A DNA stretch of 11,150 bases, taken from the NCBI GenBank assembly GCA_016195585.1, contig JACPZJ010000126.1, positions 1 through 11,150 of the forward strand. The letters run 5' to 3'. Below the pieces are notes generated by a model, which saw only the letters and a list, made by a program, of their open reading frames with translations, ran no database searches and was not told the DNA's origin. Position 1 is the stretch's first letter. Every line of letters begins with the position of its first letter. Position numbers and translations under genes: made by a program. Source of the stretch: Nitrospirota bacterium. GTDB lineage: Bacteria; Nitrospirota; CAKKRA01; 9FT-COMBO-42-15. This document shows positions 1-4,622 of this stretch, piece by piece.

Positions 1-464
1 TGAGGTGAAGCATCACCATCTACATCGGTCGCTGCACCTATACTAAAACCAGCCGGAACAGTGCCAGCCGCTACTGCAAGTACCGCATATTCTCCATATG
101 ATGCATCTCCAAGGGGACTCCATTGAACCCTTGCACCATAACAATCTTTCAAAGTTCCTGCCCCTCCAGGCAGCCATGTCAATTTTGTTTTAATAGGGGT
201 ACCTGCAGGAGCTTTTGGAAGTGTGGCATAGCTATCGGCTGCTTTGGCTGCACAGACTGCTGTAAGAGCAAATGCTGAGCCGAGGTTTGCAGTCTCACCC
301 TTCTTTATTGCATCAATACTAACCGGCACCTCTGCCAGCCTTGCCTTGTACTGATAGTTGATATACATCGGTATCGCCACTGCGGCAAGGATGCCGAGGA
401 TGGCGACAACTATCATCAATTCAATTAATGTAAAACCCTTTTTGTTCTTTAATGACTTAAACAT
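1..464 (-). CDS. pilA: Type IV major pilin (PilA-like prepilin), 3' end cut by the window edge
   Basis: This encodes a structural subunit of a type IV pilus, made in the inner membrane, processed by prepilin peptidase and assembled into the fibre. The frame is open from the ATG at 464 to base 1, giving 154 residues without a stop, so the C-terminus is outside the window. The leader is MFKSLKNKKG; cleavage is expected after Gly10, leaving Phe11 as +1 and Glu15 as the conserved +5 glutamate (FTLIELMIVVAILGILAAVA), followed by the hydrophobic alpha-1 helix to about residue 33. Two cysteines at 71 and 108 could form a disulfide. The last visible part has an aspartate-rich turn (DVDGD, 147-151), common in this kind of pilin. 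A strong GGAGG at 473-477 lies 8 nt before the ATG and fixes the start. It could be a minor pilin, but the composition fits a major pilin. The symbol marks the family, not proven orthology. Confidence 0.93.
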   Translation of the reverse strand, partial: MFKSLKNKKGFTLIELMIVVAILGILAAVAIPMYINYQYKARLAEVPVSIDAIKKGETANLGSAFALTAVCAAKAADSYATLPKAPAGTPIKTKLTWLPGGAGTLKDCYGARVQWSPLGDASYGEYAVLAVAAGTVPAGFSIGAATDVDGDASP

Positions 465-481
465 CTTAAAATCCTCCTTTT

Positions 482-523
482 GATTTTGTAAGGGTTCAAA
501 ATTTTGAACCCTTACATTATTAA
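482..523. repeat. Palindromic repeat (TAAGGGTTCAAAA type) just upstream of the pilin gene
   Basis: Bases 488-515 form a perfect 28-bp palindrome with half-site GTAAGGGTTCAAAA. Flanks (ATTTTGTA before, ACATTATTA after) match those of the copy at 661-708. It ends 23 bases before the pilin ATG, so in the mRNA it could fold next to the ribosome binding site. Confidence 0.85.
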
Positions 524-576
524 TATAAGACCATTTTATTTTTTTGCCCCTTCTTCCTTCACCTCCTTCTGGAGCT

Positions 577-628
577 GCCCCCTCACCCTTCCCTCTCCCC
601 ATCGGGGAGAGGATTAAGAAGAGGGGGC
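577..628. repeat. GC-rich hairpin repeat
   Basis: Inner arms CCTCTCCCC (592-600) and GGGGAGAGG (604-612) pair around ATC, and outer arms GCCCCCTC (577-584) and GAGGGGGC (621-628) extend the stem. A T-rich run follows at 629-640 on the plus strand, so it resembles a plus-strand terminator, but no plus-strand gene precedes it. I treat it as a dispersed repeat. Confidence 0.6.
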
Positions 629-660
629 TATATTTTTTTGGCATTTTTAATGTTGAAATT

Positions 661-738
661 CATTTTGTAGGGGTTCAAAATTTTGAACCCCTACTACATT
701 ATTATTTCTCATTTTGTAGAACCCCTACATTATTATTT
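661..738. repeat. Palindromic repeat with a tandem, internally deleted copy
   Basis: Bases 667-694 form a perfect 28-bp palindrome with half-site GTAGGGGTTCAAAA, the same family as 488-515 with two compensating changes that keep the pairing. The unit CATTTTGTAG ... AACCCCTAC ... ATTATTATTTC is repeated at 710-738, where most of the left arm is missing, so that copy can no longer form the hairpin. Confidence 0.85.
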
Positions 739-829
739 CATTGCCTGATTAATTATATTGCACTTTTTATGCCAGAAGGTGGTGAAAGGGGCTGAAACAA
801 ATTTTCTTTGCAAATCAATATATTATATT

Positions 830-857
830 GCAGGGACATGGCATGCCATGTCCCTGC
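830..857. repeat. Perfect 28-bp palindrome, separate family
   Basis: Half-site GCAGGGACATGGCA is followed directly by its exact reverse complement, with no loop. It sits downstream of vapC in vapC's direction but is not followed by a T run, so I do not call it a terminator. It shares no stem sequence with the other hairpins here. Confidence 0.85.
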
Positions 858-889
858 GTGTCTGATTTTCTACAATCTTTGACCCTAAA

Positions 890-908
890 ACTGACAATTT
901 TTGGCAGT
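890..908. repeat. 19-bp direct repeat, left copy flanking vapBC
   Basis: The sequence ACTGACAATTTTTGGCAGT is identical to bases 1667-1685. It is itself an imperfect hairpin (ACTGACAA against TTGGCAGT). It lies 11 bases past the vapC stop codon. Confidence 0.85.
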
Positions 909-919
909 GGCTCTTATAA

Positions 920-1315
920 TTATCTTATCCAATTTTCTATTTTTATCCCCTCAATTCTCTCAAAGTGATTTGTGTTATCAGTAACCATCACAAGACCATT
1001 AGACAATGCGACGCCTGCAATCAAAATATCTATATCATCTATCAGATTACCAGATTTTTTAAGAGACGCATATATTTGACTTGAAGCTAAAACACTGGCT
1101 TTATCAAGATTAATAATATCTGCTAACTCGCAGAATTTTTCGAACTCATTGATTCTTCTATTTGCATTTACACTTTGAAATCCGCTAACAATTTCATAGT
1201 AGGATATTATAGAAATAGCTATTGAATTGATATTGTCCGAAACCTTGTCTTTCAGACTCTCGTTACCTTTAAGGTAAAATGAGATAATGTTGGTATCCAA
1301 GAGATACTTATTCAC
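920..1315 (-). CDS. vapC: PIN-domain toxin of the VapC family
   Basis: This is a 131-residue PIN-domain protein, the usual VapC length; such toxins are Mg2+-dependent ribonucleases that cleave tRNA or rRNA when not bound by their antitoxin. Visible PIN acidic positions are Asp7 (LLDTN), Glu41 (YYEIVSG), Asp96 (DIDILIAGVA) and Asp113 in VTDNTNHF, which holds the usual fourth-site region. All expected motifs are present, so it looks intact. The start codon is GTG at 1315-1313; it overlaps the antitoxin stop as GTGA (4 nt), the typical arrangement for translational coupling. The partner directly upstream is the antitoxin gene. The RNA target cannot be read from sequence. Confidence 0.92.
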   Translation of the reverse strand: MNKYLLDTNIISFYLKGNESLKDKVSDNINSIAISIISYYEIVSGFQSVNANRRINEFEKFCELADIINLDKASVLASSQIYASLKKSGNLIDDIDILIAGVALSNGLVMVTDNTNHFERIEGIKIENWIR

Positions 1316-1560
1316 AATATCCTTTCTCTAAAAGTCCTTTTACGTCTTGATTGAATTTCTTCCAGCACTCCAGCTTCTTCAGGTGACATACCTTTCCAAA
1401 TACCAAAAAACTTCAATGCAGTGTCACGGCTGCCTTTAGCTTCTCCCCTTTTACTTGCAATATTTATTCTAAAGGAATGAATAATATTATATAGTTCTGC
1501 AATTTTATCTTCGGGTATTTTCTCCACCTCCATTTTTATCTTTTCCTTAATGCTGCCCAT
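1312..1560 (-). CDS. vapB: VapB-like antitoxin, partner of the PIN toxin
   Basis: This 82-residue protein precedes and overlaps vapC by 4 nt. The C-terminal part, ALKFFGIWKGMSPEE followed by a basic segment ending RRKRTFRERIL, matches the toxin-wrapping tail common in VapB/DUF2281-like antitoxins. The N-terminal half (EKIPEDKIAELYNIIHSF) is predicted helical and probably dimerises or binds DNA. The start is well supported by GGAGGTGA at 1565-1572, 4 to 5 bases before the ATG when the full motif is counted. Antitoxins of this type usually bind their own promoter together with the toxin, and an operator would lie in the gap up to 1763, where a hairpin repeat also sits. Identification rests on the tail motif and the neighbour, so the family is less certain than the role. 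Confidence 0.8.
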   Translation of the reverse strand: MGSIKEKIKMEVEKIPEDKIAELYNIIHSFRINIASKRGEAKGSRDTALKFFGIWKGMSPEEAGVLEEIQSRRKRTFRERIL

Positions 1561-1580
1561 ATTATCACCTCCATGTTCTC

Positions 1581-1664
1581 AGTAGGGTGGGCTGCGCCCA
1601 CCATCTGGGTTTTGCCCACCGTTTCATCTGCCATTATTATTTGGTGGGCATAGCCCACCCTACT
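1581..1664. repeat. Paired-hairpin (BIME-like) repeat, family A copy 1
   Basis: An 84-bp unit made of two opposed hairpins: GGTGGGC-TGC-GCCCACC (1586-1602) and GGTGGGC-ATA-GCCCACC (1643-1659). The outer ends are inverted repeats, AGTAGGGTGGGC and GCCCACCCTACT. The spacer contains GTTTCATCTGCCATTATTAT, shared by the other full copies. It lies 20 bases upstream of the vapB start codon. Confidence 0.9.
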
Positions 1665-1666
1665 CT

Positions 1667-1685
1667 ACTGACAATTTTTGGCAGT
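1667..1685. repeat. 19-bp direct repeat, right copy flanking vapBC
   Basis: Exact match to 890-908 (ACTGACAATTTTTGGCAGT). With that copy it encloses vapC, vapB and the paired hairpin at 1581-1664, a segment of about 0.8 kb. Confidence 0.85.
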
Positions 1686-1728
1686 TATACTAAATCTATA
1701 TCTCCCCTGCTTTTTTCAAAACAGCCTA

Positions 1729-1756
1729 TGGCGGGTTCAGGTTTGTAACCTGAACC
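1729..1756. repeat. REP-like hairpin at the 3' side of the RAYT transposase (family C)
   Basis: The stem GGTTCAGGTT-TGT-AACCTGAACC occupies 1734-1756. The left edge TGGCGGGTTCAGGTT (1729-1743) is identical to 2747-2761. It lies 7 bases beyond the transposase stop codon. Confidence 0.85.
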
Positions 1757-1763
1757 AAATATT

Positions 1764-2267
1764 TCATAATGGCACCGGCTCAACAATAATTTTACTATCA
1801 GGATTTGCAGATGACCACACCCATTCTTCCGGTCTTTTAACATATTGCTTACGCACTGGATTTGCATGAATGTAATTTATCTTTTGGAAAAGGAACTCTT
1901 CACTTTCAATAATCTTAGGCATATTTGTTTTTGCCCAAAATTCATATTTACCAGTTTCTATCTCAAAAAGGCTTAAAACATTCGGCTCGGTTGCAATAAT
2001 ATTTTTCTGAATCTCCTTTGAAGTAAACTTTTTAAAATCCCTTACAAATACTATCATATCAGATGCTGAAGCAATTAAATGAATGTGATTGAGCATAAAC
2101 ACATAGGCATACAATTTTAGTCCTTTTTGTTTCTGGCAATATTTTAACGAATCTGCAAGTATCTTAAAGCGATTATGCCTATCGAATATGTAATACCAGT
2201 TTCTGACAGTAAATGTAAGATAATAAATACCTAAAGTAAGTTCTATATTAATCCTTATTGACGGCAT
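1764..2267 (-). CDS. REP-associated tyrosine transposase (RAYT, Y1/IS200-like HUH family)
   Basis: This 167-residue protein belongs to the single-domain Y1 transposases, which cut and join single-stranded DNA at hairpins and in the RAYT branch act on dispersed REP sequences. The HUH metal site is seen as HIH at residues 61-63 in the segment FMLNHIHLI. The likely catalytic tyrosine is Tyr132 in NYIHANPVR, followed by the characteristic RPEEWVWSS. No frameshift is seen and the length fits the family, so it may be active. I chose the ATG at 2267; a TTG two codons upstream (2273) is the alternative, and neither has a clear Shine-Dalgarno sequence. The gene is bracketed by hairpins of one sequence family (1729-1756 and 2281-2312), and a third copy without a transposase lies at 2747-2782. 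This placement supports the RAYT assignment over an ordinary IS200 element. Confidence 0.88.
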   Translation of the reverse strand: MPSIRINIELTLGIYYLTFTVRNWYYIFDRHNRFKILADSLKYCQKQKGLKLYAYVFMLNHIHLIASASDMIVFVRDFKKFTSKEIQKNIIATEPNVLSLFEIETGKYEFWAKTNMPKIIESEEFLFQKINYIHANPVRKQYVKRPEEWVWSSANPDSKIIVEPVPL

Positions 2268-2280
2268 ATACAAAATTTAA

Positions 2281-2312
2281 GGGTTCAGGTTGCAAACCTG
2301 AACCCGCAGAAG
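2281..2312. repeat. REP-like hairpin at the 5' side of the RAYT transposase (family C)
   Basis: The stem GGGTTCAGGTT-GCA-AACCTGAACCC covers 2281-2305, followed by GCAGAAG. The full 32 bases are identical to 2751-2782. It is 13 bases upstream of the transposase ATG and just past the stop of the coiled-coil gene. Confidence 0.88.
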
Positions 2313-2320
2313 CTATCTCT

Positions 2321-2614
2321 TTAAGCAGCCTGTAGAGTTCTAATATCACTCTCTATTTCCCTTATCTCAGCTTCAATGTTTTTTAGCTCAATCAGGTCTT
2401 CCCATGCGGGATGTTCAGAAATCGCACCTTCTTTAATTTTGCTCTCTAATTCTTCTACAGTGTTAACTTCATGCCTTGCGAGAATCTCAATCCTTTCAAT
2501 CTGGAGATTTCTTTTTTTTTCTTTCATGGCGAGGGTAGAGCCGAGTTTAATAAACTCCTCTGGAGACATTGCATATTTTTTTGATAATCTTTCAATTGTT
2601 TCTATATTACCCAT
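2321..2614 (-). CDS. Small charged coiled-coil protein, unknown function
   Basis: I do not recognise a named family with confidence. The 97-residue product is strongly charged and helical. An N-terminal segment (ETIERLSKKYAMSPEEFIKLGS) is followed by a long stretch with coiled-coil character, and the C-terminal part (WEDLIELKNIEAEIREIESDIRTL, about 71-94) has a heptad-like pattern. It has no signal peptide and no membrane segment. AGAGGTGA lies 8 bases before the ATG, so translation is likely. Small proteins of this shape are often antitoxin-like partners in toxin-antitoxin islands, but no toxin gene adjoins it: its downstream neighbour is the RAYT transposase and upstream it is separated by repeats from DUF2283. 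An orphan antitoxin that lost its toxin to the transposon insertion is a possible but unproven reading. Confidence 0.65.
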   Translation of the reverse strand: MGNIETIERLSKKYAMSPEEFIKLGSTLAMKEKKRNLQIERIEILARHEVNTVEELESKIKEGAISEHPAWEDLIELKNIEAEIREIESDIRTLQAA

Positions 2615-2684
2615 TTAATCATTCACCTCTTTTATTTTATTTATCATACATTAAATTAACCTTTGCTCTAAAATTACAATTTTC

Positions 2685-2747
2685 AGTAGTGGGCTGCGCC
2701 CACCGTTTCATCTGCCATTATTATTTGGCGGGCACAGCCCACCCACT
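2685..2747. repeat. Paired-hairpin (BIME-like) repeat, family A copy 2, shortened
   Basis: It has the same order and orientation as 1581-1664 but lacks the internal ATCTGGGTTTTGCCCACC stretch. The left stem is GTGGGC-TGC-GCCCAC and the right stem is GGCGGGC-ACA-GCCCACC. The spacer GTTTCATCTGCCATTATTAT is conserved. Its right end touches the family C hairpin at 2747. Confidence 0.88.
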
Positions 2748-2782
2748 GGCGGGTTCAGGTTGCAAACCTGAACCCGCAGAAG
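2747..2782. repeat. Solo family C hairpin without transposase
   Basis: GCGGGTTCAGGTT (2749-2761), loop GCA, and AACCTGAACCCGC (2765-2777) form 13-bp arms. The left edge matches the hairpin at 1729 and the right 32 bases match 2281-2312, so it looks like a stand-alone REP made from the two ends of the RAYT unit. It ends 7 bases past the DUF2283 stop. Confidence 0.87.
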
Positions 2783-2789
2783 ATGCCTC

Positions 2790-3035
2790 CTATATATTCG
2801 TTGGAATTTTTCTTTTACTTGCATGAAGGATGGTAACGCCTATAACCTCTCCTTTTTCATACCTAATAATTATATCATCATCAGTAAGCTCGCTGTCATC
2901 GGCGTGACTTGGTTTCTTAAAGTTTAAATACAGAACATCAGCCTCTTCATCGTAGCTATACCAAATACGCTTATAAGGAATGTTCAACAATTTGGGAGTA
3001 AGGTTGACAATCTCTTTTACATCTATCGTGGCCAT
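2790..3035 (-). CDS. DUF2283 family protein, probable partner of the upstream nuclease-like gene
   Basis: This 81-residue protein shows the DUF2283 pattern: WYSYDEEADVLYLNF, a central acidic ELTDDDIIIRYEKGEVIGVTILHASKR and a short end. The fold is small and beta-rich, with no known enzymatic activity. The start is the ATG at 3035, with AGGAG suitably placed upstream inside the preceding gene; the two genes overlap by 13 nt, which points to coupled translation. DUF2283 proteins commonly sit beside small RelE/barnase-type proteins, and an antitoxin role in such a pair is my inference. The toxin-first order matches the DUF4258/YgiT pair nearby. It ends with TAG shortly before a hairpin repeat. 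Family call good, function uncertain. Confidence 0.82.
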   Translation of the reverse strand: MATIDVKEIVNLTPKLLNIPYKRIWYSYDEEADVLYLNFKKPSHADDSELTDDDIIIRYEKGEVIGVTILHASKRKIPTNI

Positions 3036-3328
3036 AATTTCATTCTCCTTTGGACTTGCTTAATTTTTCTCGTCAAGAAGGCTGTAATCACAAATCCATC
3101 TTCTCTGCTTACTTCTTTATATACTACTACCATATATTTCCCTTGCTCAATTTCTTTGATTGCAAGTAATTCGTTATCATTGCCCTCATAAATGGCTTCG
3201 GGATCCTGAACAGTTTCAAGTACCTCAAAGTAATATCCTGCCATTTCTGAATGCTCTTCGGTAATATGGAGCCATCTTTCTTCGGTCAATCTTATCAGCA
3301 CATCATTCTTAGATTGAACTATCTTCAT
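3023..3328 (-). CDS. Small barnase/EndoU/colicin-like (PBECR- or DUF4258-like) putative toxin
   Basis: The 101-residue product contains IRLTEERWLHITEEHSEM (about 12-29), then EAIYEGNDNELLAIKEI and KYMVVVYKEV...GFVITAFLTRKI. This order (helix with a conserved His pair, then three to four beta strands ending in a T-R pair) is that of small nucleases of the barnase-EndoU-colicin E5/RelE type. The His at about 20 and 25, the Lys/Tyr in KYMVVVYKEV and the Arg at about 87 are candidate catalytic residues. RNase activity is inferred from fold pattern only. It overlaps the DUF2283 gene by 13 nt, which suggests a toxin-antitoxin-like pair. The ATG at 3328 has no clear Shine-Dalgarno sequence; a paired-hairpin repeat begins 18 bases upstream, so the original leader may have been replaced. 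Confidence 0.72.
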   Translation of the reverse strand: MKIVQSKNDVLIRLTEERWLHITEEHSEMAGYYFEVLETVQDPEAIYEGNDNELLAIKEIEQGKYMVVVYKEVSREDGFVITAFLTRKIKQVQRRMKLWPR

Positions 3329-3345
3329 GTTAGGCTAAAAGCAGC

Positions 3346-3428
3346 AGTAGGGTGGGCTGCGCCCACCATCTAAGTTTTGCCCACCGTTTCATCTGCCATT
3401 ATTATTTGGCGGGCACAGCCCACCCTAC
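3346..3428. repeat. Paired-hairpin (BIME-like) repeat, family A copy 3
   Basis: A full-length copy in the same orientation as 1581-1664, with stems GGTGGGC-TGC-GCCCACC and GGCGGGC-ACA-GCCCACC and the spacer CCACCGTTTCATCTGCCATT. The right end provides the TAG stop codon (3425-3427) of the Uma2-like gene; the left end is 18 bases before the start of the nuclease-like gene. Confidence 0.92.
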
Positions 3429-3979
3429 CCCTCAAACACCTCTTTTATCTCCACTATTAAACCTTCTATTACATTTGATTTCACAATGCCTGTCTTCCTT
3501 GCCTTGCAAAGCTCTTTGTATATGCCATTTTCAATCGCCAATACCTCTACAGCCTTTTCCTGCGGAAAGACCAGCCAGTATTCCTTCACCCCGTATTTTT
3601 CATAAACCTCACGCTTCTCTATTGTGTCATAAGATGCGGATGAAGGGGAGACAATCTCTACAACTAAATCAGGGCTTCCTATTATTGCAGCCTCTTTAAT
3701 AATATCCAATCTCTTATTGCTGATAAAAAGAATGTCTGGCTGGACAACAACATCATCGGCAAAGACAACATCAGTAGGCGCAACCAGAACCTCGCCGAGT
3801 TTTTTATCCCTAACATATTTGTTAATAAAAAAACTCAGGTTATTTAATATTCTTTGATGAATTGTAAAAGGCGCTGGAACCATGATAAGCTCTCCTTTCA
3901 TCACCTCATACCGCTTCTCGTCCTCTATCAGGAGATAGTCATTGTAGGTATATTTTTTTTGAGCTGTAATGGCGCTCAT
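3425..3979 (-). CDS. Uma2 family (DUF820) PD-(D/E)XK endonuclease-like protein
   Basis: This 184-residue protein matches the Uma2/DUF820 family, which has a restriction-endonuclease-like fold and is widespread but biochemically poorly defined. Seen in order: YTYNDYLLIE, RYEVMKGELIMVPAP with Glu30, VQPDILFIS with Asp82, PDLVVEIVSPSS with Glu108, and EKYGVKEYWLVFP with the usual Lys-Tyr region. The likely active-site set is Glu30, Asp82 and Glu108. The ATG at 3979 is chosen because AAAGGAGAG sits 8 bases upstream; the longer frame from 4027 would overlap the zinc-finger gene and add an unusual N-terminus. It follows the YgiT-type gene by 37 bases. Its stop TAG is the first triplet of a TAGGGTGGGC repeat, so the C-terminus may have been trimmed by that repeat. 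The product ends KEVFEG, close to a normal family end. Confidence 0.87.
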   Translation of the reverse strand: MSAITAQKKYTYNDYLLIEDEKRYEVMKGELIMVPAPFTIHQRILNNLSFFINKYVRDKKLGEVLVAPTDVVFADDVVVQPDILFISNKRLDIIKEAAIIGSPDLVVEIVSPSSASYDTIEKREVYEKYGVKEYWLVFPQEKAVEVLAIENGIYKELCKARKTGIVKSNVIEGLIVEIKEVFEG

Positions 3980-3985
3980 GTTCAT

Positions 3986-3994
3986 CTCTCCTTT
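3986..3994 (-). promoter_or_regulatory. Ribosome binding site that fixes the Uma2-like start
   Basis: AAAGGAGAG on the minus strand puts GGAG 8 bases before the ATG at 3979. An in-frame ATG at 3985 touches the motif and is too close, and the ATG at 4027 has no such site. Confidence 0.75.
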
Positions 3995-4016
3995 AACACT
4001 CGGAAGAAAAATTAAA

Positions 4017-4253
4017 TTATCCCACATGTGCCCGCAAAACTTTACCTACTTCTTTAACTTCCAAATCATGTTTTATTAATCTGGCTTTCATCTCTTCAAT
4101 CTTTCTCACTGTCTTACGGTCATAGTATCTCTCTCCACAATTAAGACAGACTAAAACCTCTATCGGAATTAATACAATATCTCTATCCACTTTGATTTCT
4201 TCTTCTACTATTTTCGTTTGAATCTCTGAACTCTTACAAATCACGCATCTCAT
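4017..4253 (-). CDS. YgiT-type (MqsA N-terminal-like) zinc-finger antitoxin
   Basis: The 78-residue protein has two CxxC pairs, Cys3/Cys6 (MRCVICK) and Cys36/Cys39 (VCLNCGERYYD), which bind one zinc as in the N-terminal domain of MqsA. The C-terminal tail (RKIEEMKARLIKHDLEVKEVGKVLRA) is helical and would be the DNA-binding or shortened linker part; the full MqsA helix-turn-helix domain is absent, as in most YgiT-type short forms. The ATG overlaps the stop of the DUF4258 gene as ATGA (4 nt). Such short zinc-finger proteins regularly pair with DUF4258 or MqsR-like toxins, which supports an antitoxin role. The pair is toxin-first, as in mqsRA. Confidence 0.88.
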   Translation of the reverse strand: MRCVICKSSEIQTKIVEEEIKVDRDIVLIPIEVLVCLNCGERYYDRKTVRKIEEMKARLIKHDLEVKEVGKVLRAHVG

Positions 4254-4567
4254 ACCTTTCTCCTTTCAAATTCTATCCATTTATCAGGGTCAGGCTGGTA
4301 AACTGTTATAATTATAGCCATATCATCATGTTTTGAATATGCACAAGCTATATGTAATGGCCTATCTGTATCTGTTCTTCCATACACAAGACAACTTGGA
4401 TAAGGTTCATCATCGGAATAATTCTCAATTATTTTTCCATTGAGTACAGCCTCAAAGACTTCTTCCTCTTTAATTTCACCAAACTCTTCTAATTCCATTT
4501 CGTCTCTTGCATGTTTAGTATACAGCACCTTTCCTAATTTAAAACAGTTCCGTATTTTTTCTAACAT
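4250..4567 (-). CDS. DUF4258 protein, putative RelE/MqsR-like toxin
   Basis: The 105-residue product has the DUF4258 layout: KHARDEMELEEFGEIKEEEVFEAVLNGKIIENYSDD, then PYPSCLVYGRTDTDRPLHIACAYSK and IIITVYQPDPDKWIEFERRK. The H-A-R of KHARDEM, the P-x-x-S-CLVYG segment and the final VYxPDxxKW are characteristic. The family belongs to the wider group of small RNase-like toxins; RNA cleavage has not been shown for this protein and is inferred from family and context. It precedes a YgiT-type gene with a 4-nt overlap. No good Shine-Dalgarno sequence precedes the ATG at 4567, and a partial family A repeat begins 18 bases upstream, in the same relative place as for the nuclease-like gene at 3328. Confidence 0.87.
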   Translation of the reverse strand: MLEKIRNCFKLGKVLYTKHARDEMELEEFGEIKEEEVFEAVLNGKIIENYSDDEPYPSCLVYGRTDTDRPLHIACAYSKHDDMAIIITVYQPDPDKWIEFERRKV

Positions 4568-4584
4568 AAAATTTAACAGGCCGG

Positions 4585-4620
4585 TGCCATTATTATTTGG
4601 TTGGCGCAGCCCACCCTACT
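4585..4620. repeat. Family A repeat, partial copy 4 (right half only)
   Basis: It matches the right half of the other copies: TGCCATTATTATTTGG, then GGTTGGC-GCA-GCCCACC and CTACT. The left hairpin is missing. It fills the gap between the TPR lipoprotein stop and the DUF4258 start, marking the junction between the conserved operon and the accessory island. Confidence 0.85.
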
Positions 4621-4622
4621 GC

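Larger units (their letters stand above)
465..919. other. Gene-free, repeat-rich intergenic region between pilin and vapC
   Basis: No credible gene lies here; the short open frame on the plus strand around 544-795 is repeat sequence read through. It holds a perfect 28-bp palindrome at 488-515, a GC-rich hairpin at 577-628, a second related palindrome with a damaged tandem copy (661-738), an unrelated perfect palindrome at 830-857 and one copy of a 19-bp direct repeat (890-908). An imperfect inverted pair, about 553-571 against 771-788 (CACCTCCTTCTGG-like against CCAGAAGGTGGTG), brackets the middle part and could be the ends of a small decayed element. The pilin promoter should lie here, but I could not pick out a convincing sigma-54 or sigma-70 promoter. 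Confidence 0.7.

Noticed and set aside
577..640. Rho-independent terminator on the plus strand
   Set aside because: Hairpin plus T-rich run is present, but no gene on that strand leads into it; a dispersed repeat explains it better.
544..795. Plus-strand open frame of 83 codons upstream of the pilin
   Set aside because: It runs through three repeat families, has no ribosome binding site and no recognisable domain.
830..857. Terminator of vapBC
   Set aside because: The stem is strong but no T run follows on the minus strand, and similar loop-free palindromes elsewhere in the window are repeats.
1764..2273. Ordinary IS200/IS605 insertion sequence
   Set aside because: There is no tnpB and no typical left/right end pair; the close REP-like hairpins and the NYIHANPVR...WVWSS ending point to the RAYT branch.
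3352..3699. Plus-strand open frame of 115 codons
   Set aside because: It is antisense to the Uma2-like gene and begins in the hairpin repeat; low-complexity product.
3425..4027. Longer Uma2-like protein starting at 4027
   Set aside because: It would overlap the zinc-finger gene, lacks a ribosome binding site there, and a well-spaced site serves the ATG at 3979.
890..4620. CRISPR array
   Set aside because: The repeats are palindromic pairs of unequal spacing separated by genes, with no regular spacers and no cas genes.
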